64,000 nucleotides of DNA from Saltatorellus ferox (GTDB lineage: Bacteria > Planctomycetota > UBA1135 > GCA-002686595): assembly GCA_007751475.1 (NCBI GenBank), contig CP036434.1, forward strand, positions 3,224,001 to 3,288,000, read 5' to 3'. The position numbers and the translations under genes are program-made. Shown one piece after another: positions 16,844-25,535 of the stretch. The notes beneath the pieces are model-generated. The model had not been told where the DNA came from and did not search any database. It saw nothing but the letters and a program-made list of their open reading frames with translations. How positions within the stretch are numbered: position 1 is the first letter of the stretch; every line of letters begins with the position of its first letter.

Positions 16844-19384
16844 ATGACCCACCCGCCCAAGATGTCTGACGTTCCGATGCATCCCCAGCCGCCGTCCAAT
16901 GAAGACGGATACTTCGGCCGCCCCGAGCCCGACTTCGACGCCCAGAGCCTGGATGGGGGTATGGAGCCGGATGAGAACTCATGGTTGCTCGACAAGGAAA
17001 GTGATTCCGAAGCCGCGGAGTTTCCGAGCCAGCGGGAATCGTCCTTCGAGGAGGTCCACGCGCTGCCGGGTGAGTTCGGCGAGCGCGATGAGCCGATCGA
17101 AGCCTGGCTCGAGGGCGGTGGGGATGACCAGGAGCACCGAGACCCCATCGAGGGGGTCATCGAGGGGCTCGTGACCGGCGACCCGTCGCTCGGTGCTTCC
17201 TTCGTGGAGCCCGAGGCCACGTCCAAGGCTGTCTCCCGCGCGCTGGTTCCTGCGGGTGTCGCTCTGCTCGTTTCTTTCAGCGGCATCGCCGTCTGGGCGT
17301 TCGTCAAGAAGCCCGTGACGAACCATGGTGGCGTCGACCTCCAGGTCGCAGCGCCCGACGTGGTGGACGTCATGGAAGGCAACAACGTGGAACTCGTCCT
17401 GCCCCCGGGCGCCGAGGCCACCGCGTCGAGTGCGCGGGTCAGCTACCAGCGGGACGGATCGAGCAAGGTGGTCGGAGCCACACCCGGGAAGGAGACCGGG
17501 CCCAGCGCCACGGTGGTGAGCCCGCGTGAACCGGGCGAGCTCCCTCTGAACGGCCAGGCGGGCAAGATCGAGAGCCAGAAAGATCAGCGCCCGAGCTTCT
17601 CGGCCTTCGGGTCCGGTATGGCTCAGGCGGTCACTCCCAAGGATACGCTGGAGGTCGAGACGACGGACGAGGAGTTCGATGCCGTCGCGATGACCGCGGC
17701 TCGGGAATTCGACGAAGCGATCGATCCAGAGGTGGTGAAGGACGTGCTCGATGCGTTCGGCAACCTCGAGGACGACATGTTCTTGCCCCAGAGCTTCCTC
17801 GACTCCTACGTGCTCAGCATCGATCCGATCGACGACATCGCGACGATTTACGGCGATGTCGACACGCGGGACGAGGTCGATTCGTTTGCGGATCTCGGGG
17901 TCTCGCGCTCGGGTTGGTTCGCCAACCAGGGCTTCGGCGACGTTCGTCCCGTTCAGTGGGAGGGCCCCGGTGCTGGGGGTCAGCTCGCGGAGGCAGAGGA
18001 GTTCGAGGCCCAGTTCGAGTTCTTCCTGCCGTTCGGTATGTTCGAGGACGAGACGCTGGCCTCGGTCGAGGTCGGGCCTGATGCGTCGGTGACGGCCGAG
18101 TCGGTCACGGCCGAGGACACCGAGTTCCAGGAAGCTCCGACGGAGCTCTCGATGGAGGTCCCGATGGAGGTCCCGATGGAGCTGGCCATGGAACCGGTCG
18201 AGGAGCCGGTCGAGGAGCCTACGCTCGAAGGCGAAGACACGATGGCCCAGGACCTGCTCGACCTCGCTGCTCTCTTCGAGAGCGAGGAGACGGAGCGGAG
18301 CGAAGAGCAGGGCATGGAAGAGTCCGCTGCTCCGGAAGAAGCTCCCGCAGAAGTCGCGGCAGCCGAAGTCGCTCCGGAGCCCGAAGTGGTCGCCGAGGAA
18401 GTTGCGGAGGTCACGGAGGTCACGGAGGTCGCGGAGGTCACGGAGGTCGCGGAAGTCGCGGAAGTCGCGGAACTCGTGGCCGAAGCGGAGTCCGAAGAGG
18501 ACACCGAGCTCGACCTGGCGGCGGCGCACGCACGACTCGACGCCATGTTCGGCCCGGTGCATGTACCCGACGAGACCGTGGCACAGCCATCCGCCGAGCC
18601 CGTCGCAGAGGAGCTCGTCGCCGTCACGGTCGAGGTGCCGGTCGAAGTGTCTGTCGATCCGGAAGTCGAGGCCGTGCCTGAAATGAGCGACGTCTATCCC
18701 GCTCCGACCGAGGTCGCCGTGGAGGGCCCGATCGACGTTCTCACGGTCGCCGTGGAGATCGTCGAGGAGCCCGCGGTCGAGGTGGCGGTGGAGCCCGTCG
18801 TCGAGGTGCCCGTGGAGACCGCGGTTGCCCAGGCCGAGCCGAGGGTCACCGAGCCGGAAACCGTGGAAGTGCTCGACAGCCTCGCGGGTAACGCGCCCTC
18901 CGGACGTCGCAAGAGCGCGCTCAAGCGTCAGGATGATGCCAATGTCTGGAAGAACCGGACGGTTCCGAAGAGCAAGCTGCAGGGAGACGAGTTCGTTCTG
19001 ACCCCCAACGTCGGCAACGTGCGCGTGATCTTCGACGGGGGCGAGTCGGTCGACGGTCGCCTCCACGGAGTGGGCGATCAGAAGATCGTGCTCGATACGA
19101 AACTCGGGCGCATGACGCTCGATTCCCGCCGCGCGGAGCGGATCGACCGTCTCGGCGGTGGAAGAAGAACCGAGCTTCGTTCGCCCAGTGATTCGATGGA
19201 TAGCACCAAGGGGCTCGATCGGGTGAAGGTCCGGGCGGCTGGCGGTGTGTTCTACGGGCACCTGGTCTCGCAGACGGACGAGAAGGTCACGCTGCTCCTG
19301 GACGGCGGCGTCCGGGTGACGCTCGACAGCACGAGCGTCGAGCTGGCGACCGCGCGCCGCGCGACTTCCCGGATGCGGCGCTAG
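16844..19384 (+). CDS. acidic Val/Glu-rich single-pass membrane protein, unknown function
   Basis: I do not recognise this 846-residue protein. Its layout is a soluble acidic N-terminal part (1-130), one transmembrane helix (about 133-154), a long acidic region (about 155-690) rich in Glu, Val, Ala and Pro, and a basic linker. Two related C-terminal beta units follow near 725-770 and 794-835. Each unit reads V-x-V-x-x-x-G-G then a short strand and a final L-D-S, suggesting a duplicated small beta-barrel (SH3/Sm-like). The acidic part contains tripeptide repeats (A/T-E-V, eight in a row) and P-M-E-V repeats. The layout suggests a long flexible stalk that holds a C-terminal domain away from the membrane. 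Start ATG 16844 is tentative; ATG 16862 is equally possible. A hairpin terminator follows. Confidence 0.65.
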   Translation: MTHPPKMSDVPMHPQPPSNEDGYFGRPEPDFDAQSLDGGMEPDENSWLLDKESDSEAAEFPSQRESSFEEVHALPGEFGERDEPIEAWLEGGGDDQEHRDPIEGVIEGLVTGDPSLGASFVEPEATSKAVSRALVPAGVALLVSFSGIAVWAFVKKPVTNHGGVDLQVAAPDVVDVMEGNNVELVLPPGAEATASSARVSYQRDGSSKVVGATPGKETGPSATVVSPREPGELPLNGQAGKIESQKDQRPSFSAFGSGMAQAVTPKDTLEVETTDEEFDAVAMTAAREFDEAIDPEVVKDVLDAFGNLEDDMFLPQSFLDSYVLSIDPIDDIATIYGDVDTRDEVDSFADLGVSRSGWFANQGFGDVRPVQWEGPGAGGQLAEAEEFEAQFEFFLPFGMFEDETLASVEVGPDASVTAESVTAEDTEFQEAPTELSMEVPMEVPMELAMEPVEEPVEEPTLEGEDTMAQDLLDLAALFESEETERSEEQGMEESAAPEEAPAEVAAAEVAPEPEVVAEEVAEVTEVTEVAEVTEVAEVAEVAELVAEAESEEDTELDLAAAHARLDAMFGPVHVPDETVAQPSAEPVAEELVAVTVEVPVEVSVDPEVEAVPEMSDVYPAPTEVAVEGPIDVLTVAVEIVEEPAVEVAVEPVVEVPVETAVAQAEPRVTEPETVEVLDSLAGNAPSGRRKSALKRQDDANVWKNRTVPKSKLQGDEFVLTPNVGNVRVIFDGGESVDGRLHGVGDQKIVLDTKLGRMTLDSRRAERIDRLGGGRRTELRSPSDSMDSTKGLDRVKVRAAGGVFYGHLVSQTDEKVTLLLDGGVRVTLDSTSVELATARRATSRMRR
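18404..18475 (+). repeat. eight 9-bp tandem repeats coding A/T-E-V
   Basis: The unit RCGGARGTC is repeated eight times in frame (72 bases), encoding residues 521-544 of the acidic membrane protein. Units are near-identical at the DNA level, so copy number can change by slippage without a frameshift. Confidence 0.85.
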
Positions 19385-19406
19385 CCCGAACCTGCGGACT
19401 CGAAGA

Positions 19407-19445
19407 GACGCCGCTCTCCCCCGATCCATGGGGGAGGGCGGCGTC
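19407..19445 (+). terminator. 16-bp hairpin after the acidic membrane protein
   Basis: Bases 19407-19422 pair with 19430-19445 (one G-T pair) around the loop GATCCAT, 22 bases after the gene stop. It is followed by a short pyrimidine stretch, not a proper T-run. Confidence 0.6.
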
Positions 19446-19586
19446 GCTCGTTTCCCCCGGGAGTCGTCCGGCGGCTCAAAGCGTGAAGAGAACCTGTATC
19501 TCGACTACACTGAGGGCCTACAGAGGCCCTCGACCCCCCCCCTCTGTCTCGCTCTCGACGTTCCCAGGACTACCCGAATCGTCTTC

Positions 19587-21251
19587 ATGGCTCACCCCGC
19601 GCTCCTAGCTCTCGCCGTCACGCTGTTCTCCCTGGCTCCGGCGGGGCCATCTCGATCGGCTGCCGTACCCAATGCTTACGTGTCGGCGCCCGGGGGCAGC
19701 GTTTCCTCTTCGGCGCTCCGCGGCAGCGTTTACTCTTCGGCGCTCGGCGGCAGCGTTTACTCTTCGGCGCCCGGCGCCAGGGGCGCGGCGGACGACACGG
19801 TCCGGGACTTCAAGAAGTACTTCCGCAAGCTGAAGGATTCGGCCTCGCGCCAAGAGGCTGTGCTCACTCTTCTCGACGTGGAGGCGCCGGATGTCGTGGA
19901 CGCGCTCGTGCCGCTTCTCGGGGACAAGGACCCCGAGGTGGCGCGTGCCGCTGCGCGCGTTCTTTCCAGCTTCAAGGAGCGTCCGCCGATCGATCGATTG
20001 ATCGCGGCGTTCGAGGAAGAGAAGAAGGATGATGTTCGCATCGGGCTTTTGCAGGCCATGCGAGACGGCGGCTACAAGGGGCTCGGGGAGGTCGTGGTCG
20101 AGAGCCTTCAGGACCGGAACTGGGCGATCCGTCGCCTGTGCGTGCTGGCGCTCGCCGCGGGGGGGGATCCGGCGGTGGCCCCGTCGATCGCGCCGCTTGC
20201 CGAAGACGAGGAGCCGGCCGTTCGCTGCGCCGTGATCGATGGACTCGCTTCTCTCAAGGCGAAGGACGAGGCGCTGGCCGCTGCGCGCGCCCACCTCGCC
20301 GACGAGGTCTGGCAGGTCCGAGCTTCCGCGATCAGCGCGCTCGGCAGCGTCCGCGATCGTGATTCGATTCCGCTCCTGATCGAGCGCCTTGGACTTGAAG
20401 AAGGCCGCCTCATCTCGGACGTGGGCGAGTCGCTCGACAACCTGACAGGCCGAACCTTCGGGACGCGGCTCAAGCAGTGGCAGTCTTTTTGGGAGGCCTA
20501 TGGGGATCGCTACCAGATCCCGAGTGACGAGGAGCTGGCGAAGCTGCGCGCGACCCAGGCGGAGCGCAGGAAGACGTACGGTGCTGGCGGGGGGACGTCG
20601 TTCCACGGCGTCGAAACGCCCAGCCGTTCGCTCCTCTTCGTGATCGATGTTTCGGGTTCGATGGAGGACCTGGTGGTGGAGAAGGAGCGTTTCGAGGGCG
20701 CGAACTACCCTTCATGGGCGCGGATGGACATCGTGAAGACGGAGCTCGCGTCGACGATCGAGAGTCTCGAGCCGCACGTGAACTTCGGCATCATTGCCTT
20801 TGCCACGAAGACCAAGCGCTGGAAGAAAACGCTGGTGCCTGCGAACGTCATCAACAAGGAGAGCGCGCTGGATTTCGTGAAGCGCCTGGAGCCGCTGGGT
20901 GGAAACAGTAAGGCGGACCTGGCGGAGGTGGGCCTCGGTGCAGCGGCGAACCTCGGTGCGGGAAAAACCAACACCTACGGTGCGCTCAGCCTCGCCTTGG
21001 GCCTGGAGGATGGCGGTAGCCACGTGAAGCAGGACTATCTCGGGGAAGTGGACACGATCTTCTTCCTCTCCGATGGCCGCCCCACCCATGGAAAGTACAT
21101 CGAGCCGAAGGAGATCGGCGAGCGGATCACGGAGGCCAACGCGCTCCGGAAGGTCGTCCTCCATACGATTGCGATCGGCAACTTCGACAAGTCGTTCATG
21201 AAGGGGCTCGCTGAGAACAATGGGGGCGTGTTCGTGGACCTGGGCAAGTAG
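19587..21251 (+). CDS. exported HEAT-repeat protein with von Willebrand A domain
   Basis: The 554-residue product has an N-terminal signal peptide (A-L-L-A-L-A-V-T-L-F core). Next come three copies of a Gly/Ser/Tyr decapeptide and about six HEAT repeats (about 70-270) with alternating L-L-x-D-x-x-P-E-V-x-x-A-A patterns. A VWA domain starts near 350, with the metal-ion site D-V-S-G-S-M-E-D and later a D-G-R-P-T segment. VWA domains bind protein partners through a metal ion and HEAT repeats are protein-binding scaffolds, so an assembly or adaptor role outside the cytoplasm is inferred. A paralogue with the same order lies at 53205-54776. ATG 19587 was chosen because it begins the signal peptide; longer in-frame starts do not. 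Confidence 0.8.
   Translation: MAHPALLALAVTLFSLAPAGPSRSAAVPNAYVSAPGGSVSSSALRGSVYSSALGGSVYSSAPGARGAADDTVRDFKKYFRKLKDSASRQEAVLTLLDVEAPDVVDALVPLLGDKDPEVARAAARVLSSFKERPPIDRLIAAFEEEKKDDVRIGLLQAMRDGGYKGLGEVVVESLQDRNWAIRRLCVLALAAGGDPAVAPSIAPLAEDEEPAVRCAVIDGLASLKAKDEALAAARAHLADEVWQVRASAISALGSVRDRDSIPLLIERLGLEEGRLISDVGESLDNLTGRTFGTRLKQWQSFWEAYGDRYQIPSDEELAKLRATQAERRKTYGAGGGTSFHGVETPSRSLLFVIDVSGSMEDLVVEKERFEGANYPSWARMDIVKTELASTIESLEPHVNFGIIAFATKTKRWKKTLVPANVINKESALDFVKRLEPLGGNSKADLAEVGLGAAANLGAGKTNTYGALSLALGLEDGGSHVKQDYLGEVDTIFFLSDGRPTHGKYIEPKEIGERITEANALRKVVLHTIAIGNFDKSFMKGLAENNGGVFVDLGK
19695..19784 (+). repeat. three 30-bp in-frame tandem repeats
   Basis: Three 30-bp units encode G-S-V-S-S-S-A-L-R-G, G-S-V-Y-S-S-A-L-G-G and G-S-V-Y-S-S-A-P-G-A just after the signal peptide of the HEAT/VWA protein. 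They form a flexible linker whose length could vary between strains. Confidence 0.85.
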
Positions 21252-21285
21252 TTGAGGGCGCAGGTGTTAGCCTGAAGCCTTCAGT

Positions 21286-21306
21286 CCGAGATCCGAGATC
21301 CGAGAT
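21286..21306. repeat. three copies of heptanucleotide CCGAGAT
   Basis: Three perfect 7-bp units sit between the HEAT/VWA gene and the left arm of the large inverted repeat. The same unit length (7 bp) is used by the central tandem array at 21835-21925, although the sequence differs. Confidence 0.8.
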
Positions 21307-21550
21307 CCGGGGGCGTCCCACGCGTCCGCCAGGACGCCCGGGCCAGGCTCGGCCCCGCCAGGGGCTGAGCGGCCCGCGCGAGGCTTGCCCTCGCGGCCCG
21401 TGCGGCGAGCACGCCTGCGCGGCGAGCGCGCCCGTCCGGCGAGGACGCCCGCCCGGCGAGGGCGCCTGCGCGGCGAGCGCACAGCGGTGCAACCGCTATT
21501 TCGCCGTCAGGCGAAATGCCAGAGATACTGCGCGCTGTTGCAGCGATAGG

Positions 21551-21669
21551 ACGGCTCGGCATTCGATGCCTTGGTCGCAGTCCTGCCCGCTGCAGGTCTC
21601 CCGACACCGACTGCCTGCCGTTCGCGCGAAGCGCCGAACGCGTGGGCTGAGGCTTCCCGATATCGGCTG
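21551..21669 (-). repeat. 119-bp unit, left arm copy L1
   Basis: Outermost left copy in reverse orientation, ending at the palindromic core CCGATATCGG. Its last 97 or so bases are nearly identical to the reverse complement of right copy R3 (22210 onward), including a divergent end that the inner copies lack. Confidence 0.75.
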
Positions 21670-21788
21670 GTGGGCTGGCCGCTGACCGGTGCCCCTGCCG
21701 ATCTCCCGACGCAGGTCTCCCGGTACAGACTGCCTGCCGTTCGCGCGAAGCGTCGAACGCGTGGGCTGAGGCTTCCCGATATCGGCTG
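21670..21788 (-). repeat. 119-bp unit, left arm copy L2
   Basis: Second reverse copy, exactly 119 bases after L1. It includes the CCGATATCGG palindrome and a GTTCG...CGAAC hairpin, and matches R1/R2 with more mismatches than L1 shows to R3. Confidence 0.75.
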
Positions 21789-21834
21789 GAGCGCTCGCCC
21801 GCATGGGCGAGCTGGGCAGTTGTCGGACTTGCCT

Positions 21835-21925
21835 CTCAGACCTCAGACCTCAGACCTCAGACCTCAGACCTCAGACCTCAGACCTCAGACCTCAGACCTC
21901 AGACCTCAGACCTCAGACCTCAGAC
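21835..21925. repeat. 13 perfect copies of CTCAGAC (central array)
   Basis: Ninety-one bases are exactly 13 copies of a 7-bp unit, with no substitutions, at the centre of the inverted repeat. Perfect identity suggests recent expansion by slippage, so length polymorphism is expected. In the hairpin model this array is the terminal loop. Confidence 0.95.
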
Positions 21926-21971
21926 CCGCCGAGCTCGCCCTTGCGGGCGAGCGCTCCAGCGGGCAGCCCAC

Positions 21972-22090
21972 CAGCCGATATCGGGAAGCCTCAGCCCACG
22001 CGTTCGGCGCTTCGCGCGAACGGCAGGCAGTCGATGTCGAGAAGACTGTGTCGGGAGATCGGCAGGGGTACCGGTCAGCGGGCAGCCCAA
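21972..22090 (+). repeat. 119-bp unit, right arm copy R1
   Basis: First forward copy, beginning CAGCCGATATCGGG. It is almost identical to R2 over the full 119 bases. Confidence 0.85.
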
Positions 22091-22209
22091 CAGCCGATAT
22101 CGGGAAGCCTCAGCCCACGCGTTCGGCGCTTCGCGCGAACGGCAGGTAGTCGATGTCGAGAAGACTGTGTCGGGAGATCGGCAGGGGTACCGGTCAGCGG
22201 GCAGGCCAC
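22091..22209 (+). repeat. 119-bp unit, right arm copy R2
   Basis: Second forward copy, exactly 119 bases after R1 and nearly identical to it. The extra copy on this side accounts for the longer right arm. Confidence 0.85.
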
Positions 22210-22306
22210 CAGCCGATATCGGGAAGCCTCAGCCCACGCGTTCGGCGCTTCGCGCGAACGGCAGGCAGTCGGTGTCGGGAGATCTCCAGCGGGCAGGACT
22301 GCGACC
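22210..22306 (+). repeat. 119-bp unit, right arm copy R3 (diverged end)
   Basis: Third forward copy, matching R1/R2 for about 60 bases and then switching to the outer sequence that mirrors L1 on the left arm. Confidence 0.75.
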
Positions 22307-22692
22307 AAGGCATCGAATGCCGAACCGCACGATCGTTGTAACAGCGCGCAGTATCTCTGGCATTTCGCCTGACGGCGAAATAGCGATTGCATCGCTTGGC
22401 GCTCGCCGCGCAGGCGTCCTCGCCGGACGGGCGCGCTCGCCGCGCAGGCGCCCTCGCCGGGCGGGCGTGCTCGCCGCACGGGCCGCGAGGGCAAGCCTCG
22501 CGCGGGCGGCTCGGGCCCCTGCGGGGGCCGAGCGAGGCCCGGGCGTCCTGCGGACGCAGTGAGCGGCTGGGGCTGCGGCTGCGGCTGTGGCTGGGGCTGC
22601 GCCTTGAGCCAGGGCCGCGCGACAAGTGCCCAACCCTTTGTTTCTTTCCCGTTGACTCCTGCCCCTTGGACCACTAAATTCCTCGCCCCAGT

Positions 22693-22823
<131 letters not shown>

Positions 22824-23339
22824 GGGGGTTCGAGTGGGGACGAATAGGGGTCCCAGAAGGCGGTTTCGGATGCCGCAAGGCCCGACCAGGGGCTTCCCGC
22901 CTCAGATTTGGCAGAGGTTGGCCGGGCATCTGCTTGCATCATGCCCCCGGCCCGCCCAGACTGACCCCATCGCGGCTCGCCCCTTTCAGAGTGCCGCCGC
23001 GATCCAGATCGGATCCTGGGCTCGGGCCAACCCTGGCCGCACTCCCCGACTGGCGCCCCCTCGCGAGGCATCTTGTGCTCCTCGTCGCGACGCGTTGAAC
23101 TGCCCAAATCCTTGGCCAGTCATGCCCCCTGCGGGCGATCGTGGACCGACCTGGTGCCCTCGGACCTCCGAAACGCTTCCTCTGTTCCCGGTCACTGACG
23201 ACCAGGTACCCGGGCGGCGCTCGCTTTCGCGGAATCGACTCCGCGCTCGTTCCCGCGTCCTGCAAGGCAGGACGGGGTCCCCTGGTGCGTCCCGTGACGC
23301 CCGGACCACGGACCCTTCGTTGTCTCTATCTCGACTCCC
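22824..23339 (+). other. gene-free leader upstream of rho
   Basis: These 516 bases lie between the tRNA terminator and the rho start. The open frames across them are shadows that run into the tRNA or into rho in the wrong frame. I see no repeat, RNA gene or clear promoter. A long untranslated rho leader would fit autoregulation by Rho-dependent attenuation, known for rho in other bacteria, but that is inference. Confidence 0.5.
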
Positions 23340-25442
23340 GTGACCGCGAAAGACACCAAGAGCCTCGGTGACCACCAGGCCGCTCTCCCCTTTGGAGCGC
23401 TGCCGGATTCCGAGTCCGATGCCCCCTCCGGCACGCGGAAGAAAGCCACGCGCAAGAAGGCGACGGCGAAGAAGGCCACGACCAAGAAGCCAGCTGCGAA
23501 GAAAAAGGCAGTTCGGAAGAAGGCTGCGTCCTCTTCCCCGGAAGTCGAAAGCGACGGGCCCGCGGGCGAAGTCGAGGCCGCGAAGCCCGTTCGGGAGAAG
23601 GTCGCGAAGAAAGCCGTACGCAAGACGGCTGCCTCCAGGAAGGCCGACGAGCCCGCGCCAGTCGCCAGCGCACCCGAGACGACCAAGGCGGAATCGAACG
23701 AGGTGACGGACGCCCCGCCCGCGCGCAGAACTCGCCGGAAGCCGGTCGACGAGGCCCCCGCTGAATCGACCTCGGACGCTCGTCCGGAACGCGACGCCGA
23801 GGCGTCGCAGGAACGCGCCGACTCCGACTCGAGCGGCGATGAAGAAGGCGGACGCAAGCGTCGTCGAACCCGGAGAGGACGCCGCCGACGCAACCGCGAC
23901 GGCGAAGAAGGTCAGGACGATCGCTCGGACGCCAAAGGTGCGGCCGGATCCGCGCAGAACGGCGGCGCGCCGCAGCGGCGCGAGACCTCCGAAGATCCCG
24001 CTGGAGACTCTGCTGGCGACGGCGCTCCGCGCGAGGGCTTCCAGCGTGACGGTGAGGACTCCGACCGTCCGAAACGCCGTCGTCGTCGCAGGCGCGGTCG
24101 CAAGGGTGCGCAGGAGGACGGAGGTGACCGCGAAGGGGGTCAGCAAGCCGCTCCGCCGAAAGACGGCACCCAGCACAGGAAAGAACGGCCCGCTCGACAG
24201 CGCCAGCGCGGAGAGCGCGACGCTCGCCGCGATGCCCGCCGTGACTCCCACGGGGAACCTCACCGCGACGCCCATCGGGACGGCAAGGGGGGGGGCTCGG
24301 ACGGCAGCTCGGAGAACGCCGCGCGTCCTACCCACGGTGAGGGCATGTTCCTCCTCGACAAGGGCAACGTCTCCGTTCTCCGCAAGCTCGAGAACCAGTG
24401 GCTTCCGTCCAAGGACGACGTGTACGTCCCGAAGAAGCTGGTCGACAAGTACAAGCTCCACGACGGGATGTACCTGAAGGGGCCGCTCGGTCGCGGGTTC
24501 AAGCATCGCTTCCAGCTCGAGAACGTCGACGAGATCGACGGGCAGCCGCCCGCCTTCTGGAAGAACAAGCCGATCTTCAAGAACCTCACCAGCATCGACC
24601 CGGACTTCCATTACTCCGTGGGCGACGTGACCGACGACGTCTCCATGCGAATGGTCGACCTCTTGAGTCCGATCGGCCGCGGCCAGCGCGGCCTGCTCGT
24701 GGCGCCGCCGCGCAGCGGCAAGACCACGCTGATGCGCCAGTTCGCGGCGGGCATCGAGAAGGGCTACCCGGACGTCAAGCTCATGGTGCTGCTCATCGAC
24801 GAACGTCCCGAAGAAGCCACGGACTGGCAGCGCAGCGTGACGACCGGCCAGGTCTTCGCGTCGACGGCCGACGAAAGCGCCAAGCACCACATCCAGCTGG
24901 CCGAGGTCGTGTGGAAGCGCGCGATGCGGATGGTGGAGATGGGGGACGACGTGATCATCCTTCTGGACTCGATCACGCGCCTCGCTCGCGCCTACAACAA
25001 CCAGTCGGGCGGATCGGGCCGGACGATGTCGGGCGGCCTCGACAGCCGCGCGATGGAGCGTCCGCGGAAGATCTTCGGCTCGGCGCGGAACACCGTCGAA
25101 GCGGGCAGCCTGACGATTCTCGGCACCACGCTCGTGGATACCGGGAGCCGGATGGACCAGCTCGTCTTCGAGGAATTCAAGGGCACCGGCAACATGGAGC
25201 TGGTACTGAACCGGAAGCTCGCCGACCGCAGGATCTTCCCCGCGATCGACATCGAGCGCACGGGAACCCGCAAGGAAGAGAAACTCGTCGGCCTCCGCAG
25301 GCTAAAGCTGATCCACGTCCTCAGGCGCGTGCTCTCGCGCATGCACTTCACCGAAGCCGCCGATCTCCTGATCACCCGACTCAGCGATGTCTCTCGAACC
25401 GACGAGTTCCTCGAGCGATTCACCGTCGATCCCGAGGCCTGA
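23340..25442 (+). CDS. rho: transcription termination factor Rho with long basic extension
   Basis: Rho is a hexameric RNA-dependent ATPase that ends transcription. The 700-residue protein is far longer than the usual 420. Residues about 1-335 are disordered: first Lys/Ala-rich (K-K-A-T repeats, histone H1-like), then Arg-rich clusters (R-R-R-R-R-R-R-G) mixed with acidic runs. The conserved part starts near G-M-F-L-L-D, with the cold-shock RNA-binding domain, Walker A A-P-P-R-S-G-K-T-T-L (about 452), the L-D-S-I-T-R-L-A-R-A-Y-N Walker B/R-loop segment and the C-terminal L-L-I-T-R-L. Long inserted N-terminal extensions that add RNA binding are known for Rho of some phyla. GTG 23340 is the start. 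Confidence 0.95.
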   Translation: MTAKDTKSLGDHQAALPFGALPDSESDAPSGTRKKATRKKATAKKATTKKPAAKKKAVRKKAASSSPEVESDGPAGEVEAAKPVREKVAKKAVRKTAASRKADEPAPVASAPETTKAESNEVTDAPPARRTRRKPVDEAPAESTSDARPERDAEASQERADSDSSGDEEGGRKRRRTRRGRRRRNRDGEEGQDDRSDAKGAAGSAQNGGAPQRRETSEDPAGDSAGDGAPREGFQRDGEDSDRPKRRRRRRRGRKGAQEDGGDREGGQQAAPPKDGTQHRKERPARQRQRGERDARRDARRDSHGEPHRDAHRDGKGGGSDGSSENAARPTHGEGMFLLDKGNVSVLRKLENQWLPSKDDVYVPKKLVDKYKLHDGMYLKGPLGRGFKHRFQLENVDEIDGQPPAFWKNKPIFKNLTSIDPDFHYSVGDVTDDVSMRMVDLLSPIGRGQRGLLVAPPRSGKTTLMRQFAAGIEKGYPDVKLMVLLIDERPEEATDWQRSVTTGQVFASTADESAKHHIQLAEVVWKRAMRMVEMGDDVIILLDSITRLARAYNNQSGGSGRTMSGGLDSRAMERPRKIFGSARNTVEAGSLTILGTTLVDTGSRMDQLVFEEFKGTGNMELVLNRKLADRRIFPAIDIERTGTRKEEKLVGLRRLKLIHVLRRVLSRMHFTEAADLLITRLSDVSRTDEFLERFTVDPEA

Positions 25443-25535
25443 TCCTCCAGCTGATTCTCCTTCAGGTTCCACTGCCGGCTCCCACTCAGGCTCCCCCTCC
25501 TGCTTCCTCGGGGGCCCGAGAAGCCCAGGCGCCCG

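Larger units (their letters stand above)
21322..22557. repeat. 1.24-kb imperfect inverted repeat with 119-bp units
   Basis: Almost the whole gap between the HEAT/VWA gene and tRNA-Pro is one inverted repeat. The left arm (about 21322-21834, 513 bases) is the reverse complement of the right arm (about 21926-22557, 632 bases), with scattered mismatches and small indels. Between them is a 91-base heptanucleotide array. Outer parts are GC-rich with GCGGCGAGC-type motifs; inner parts are 119-bp units, two on the left and three on the right, so the arms differ by one unit. Each arm also carries a small hairpin (8-bp stem ATTTCGCC/GGCGAAAT at 21498-21517 and 22362-22381). No convincing protein is encoded. 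It may form a giant hairpin RNA, a cruciform, or be a non-autonomous element. Confidence 0.85.

Noticed and set aside
14500..16900. tRNA-Sec, selA or selD next to selB
   Set aside because: I looked for a long extra-arm tRNA with anticodon TCA and for selA/selD motifs around selB and saw none.
16979..19429. 816-codon minus-strand frame across the acidic membrane protein
   Set aside because: It is the mirror of the Glu/Val repeats (long Arg-Asp-Leu runs). The plus-strand frame has a membrane helix and terminator; this one has neither.
21551..22306. CRISPR array
   Set aside because: The 119-bp units abut without unique spacers and exist in both orientations, and the 7-mers are uninterrupted; no cas gene is present.
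21571..22372. Overlapping open frames with S-D-L-R-P-Q-T repeats in the palindrome
   Set aside because: They are translations of the heptanucleotide array and the 119-bp units, open in several frames on both strands, with no start site or family support.
22986..24890. 634-codon minus-strand frame opposite rho
   Set aside because: It covers the rho extension and core in antisense and shows no family match; rho is certain.
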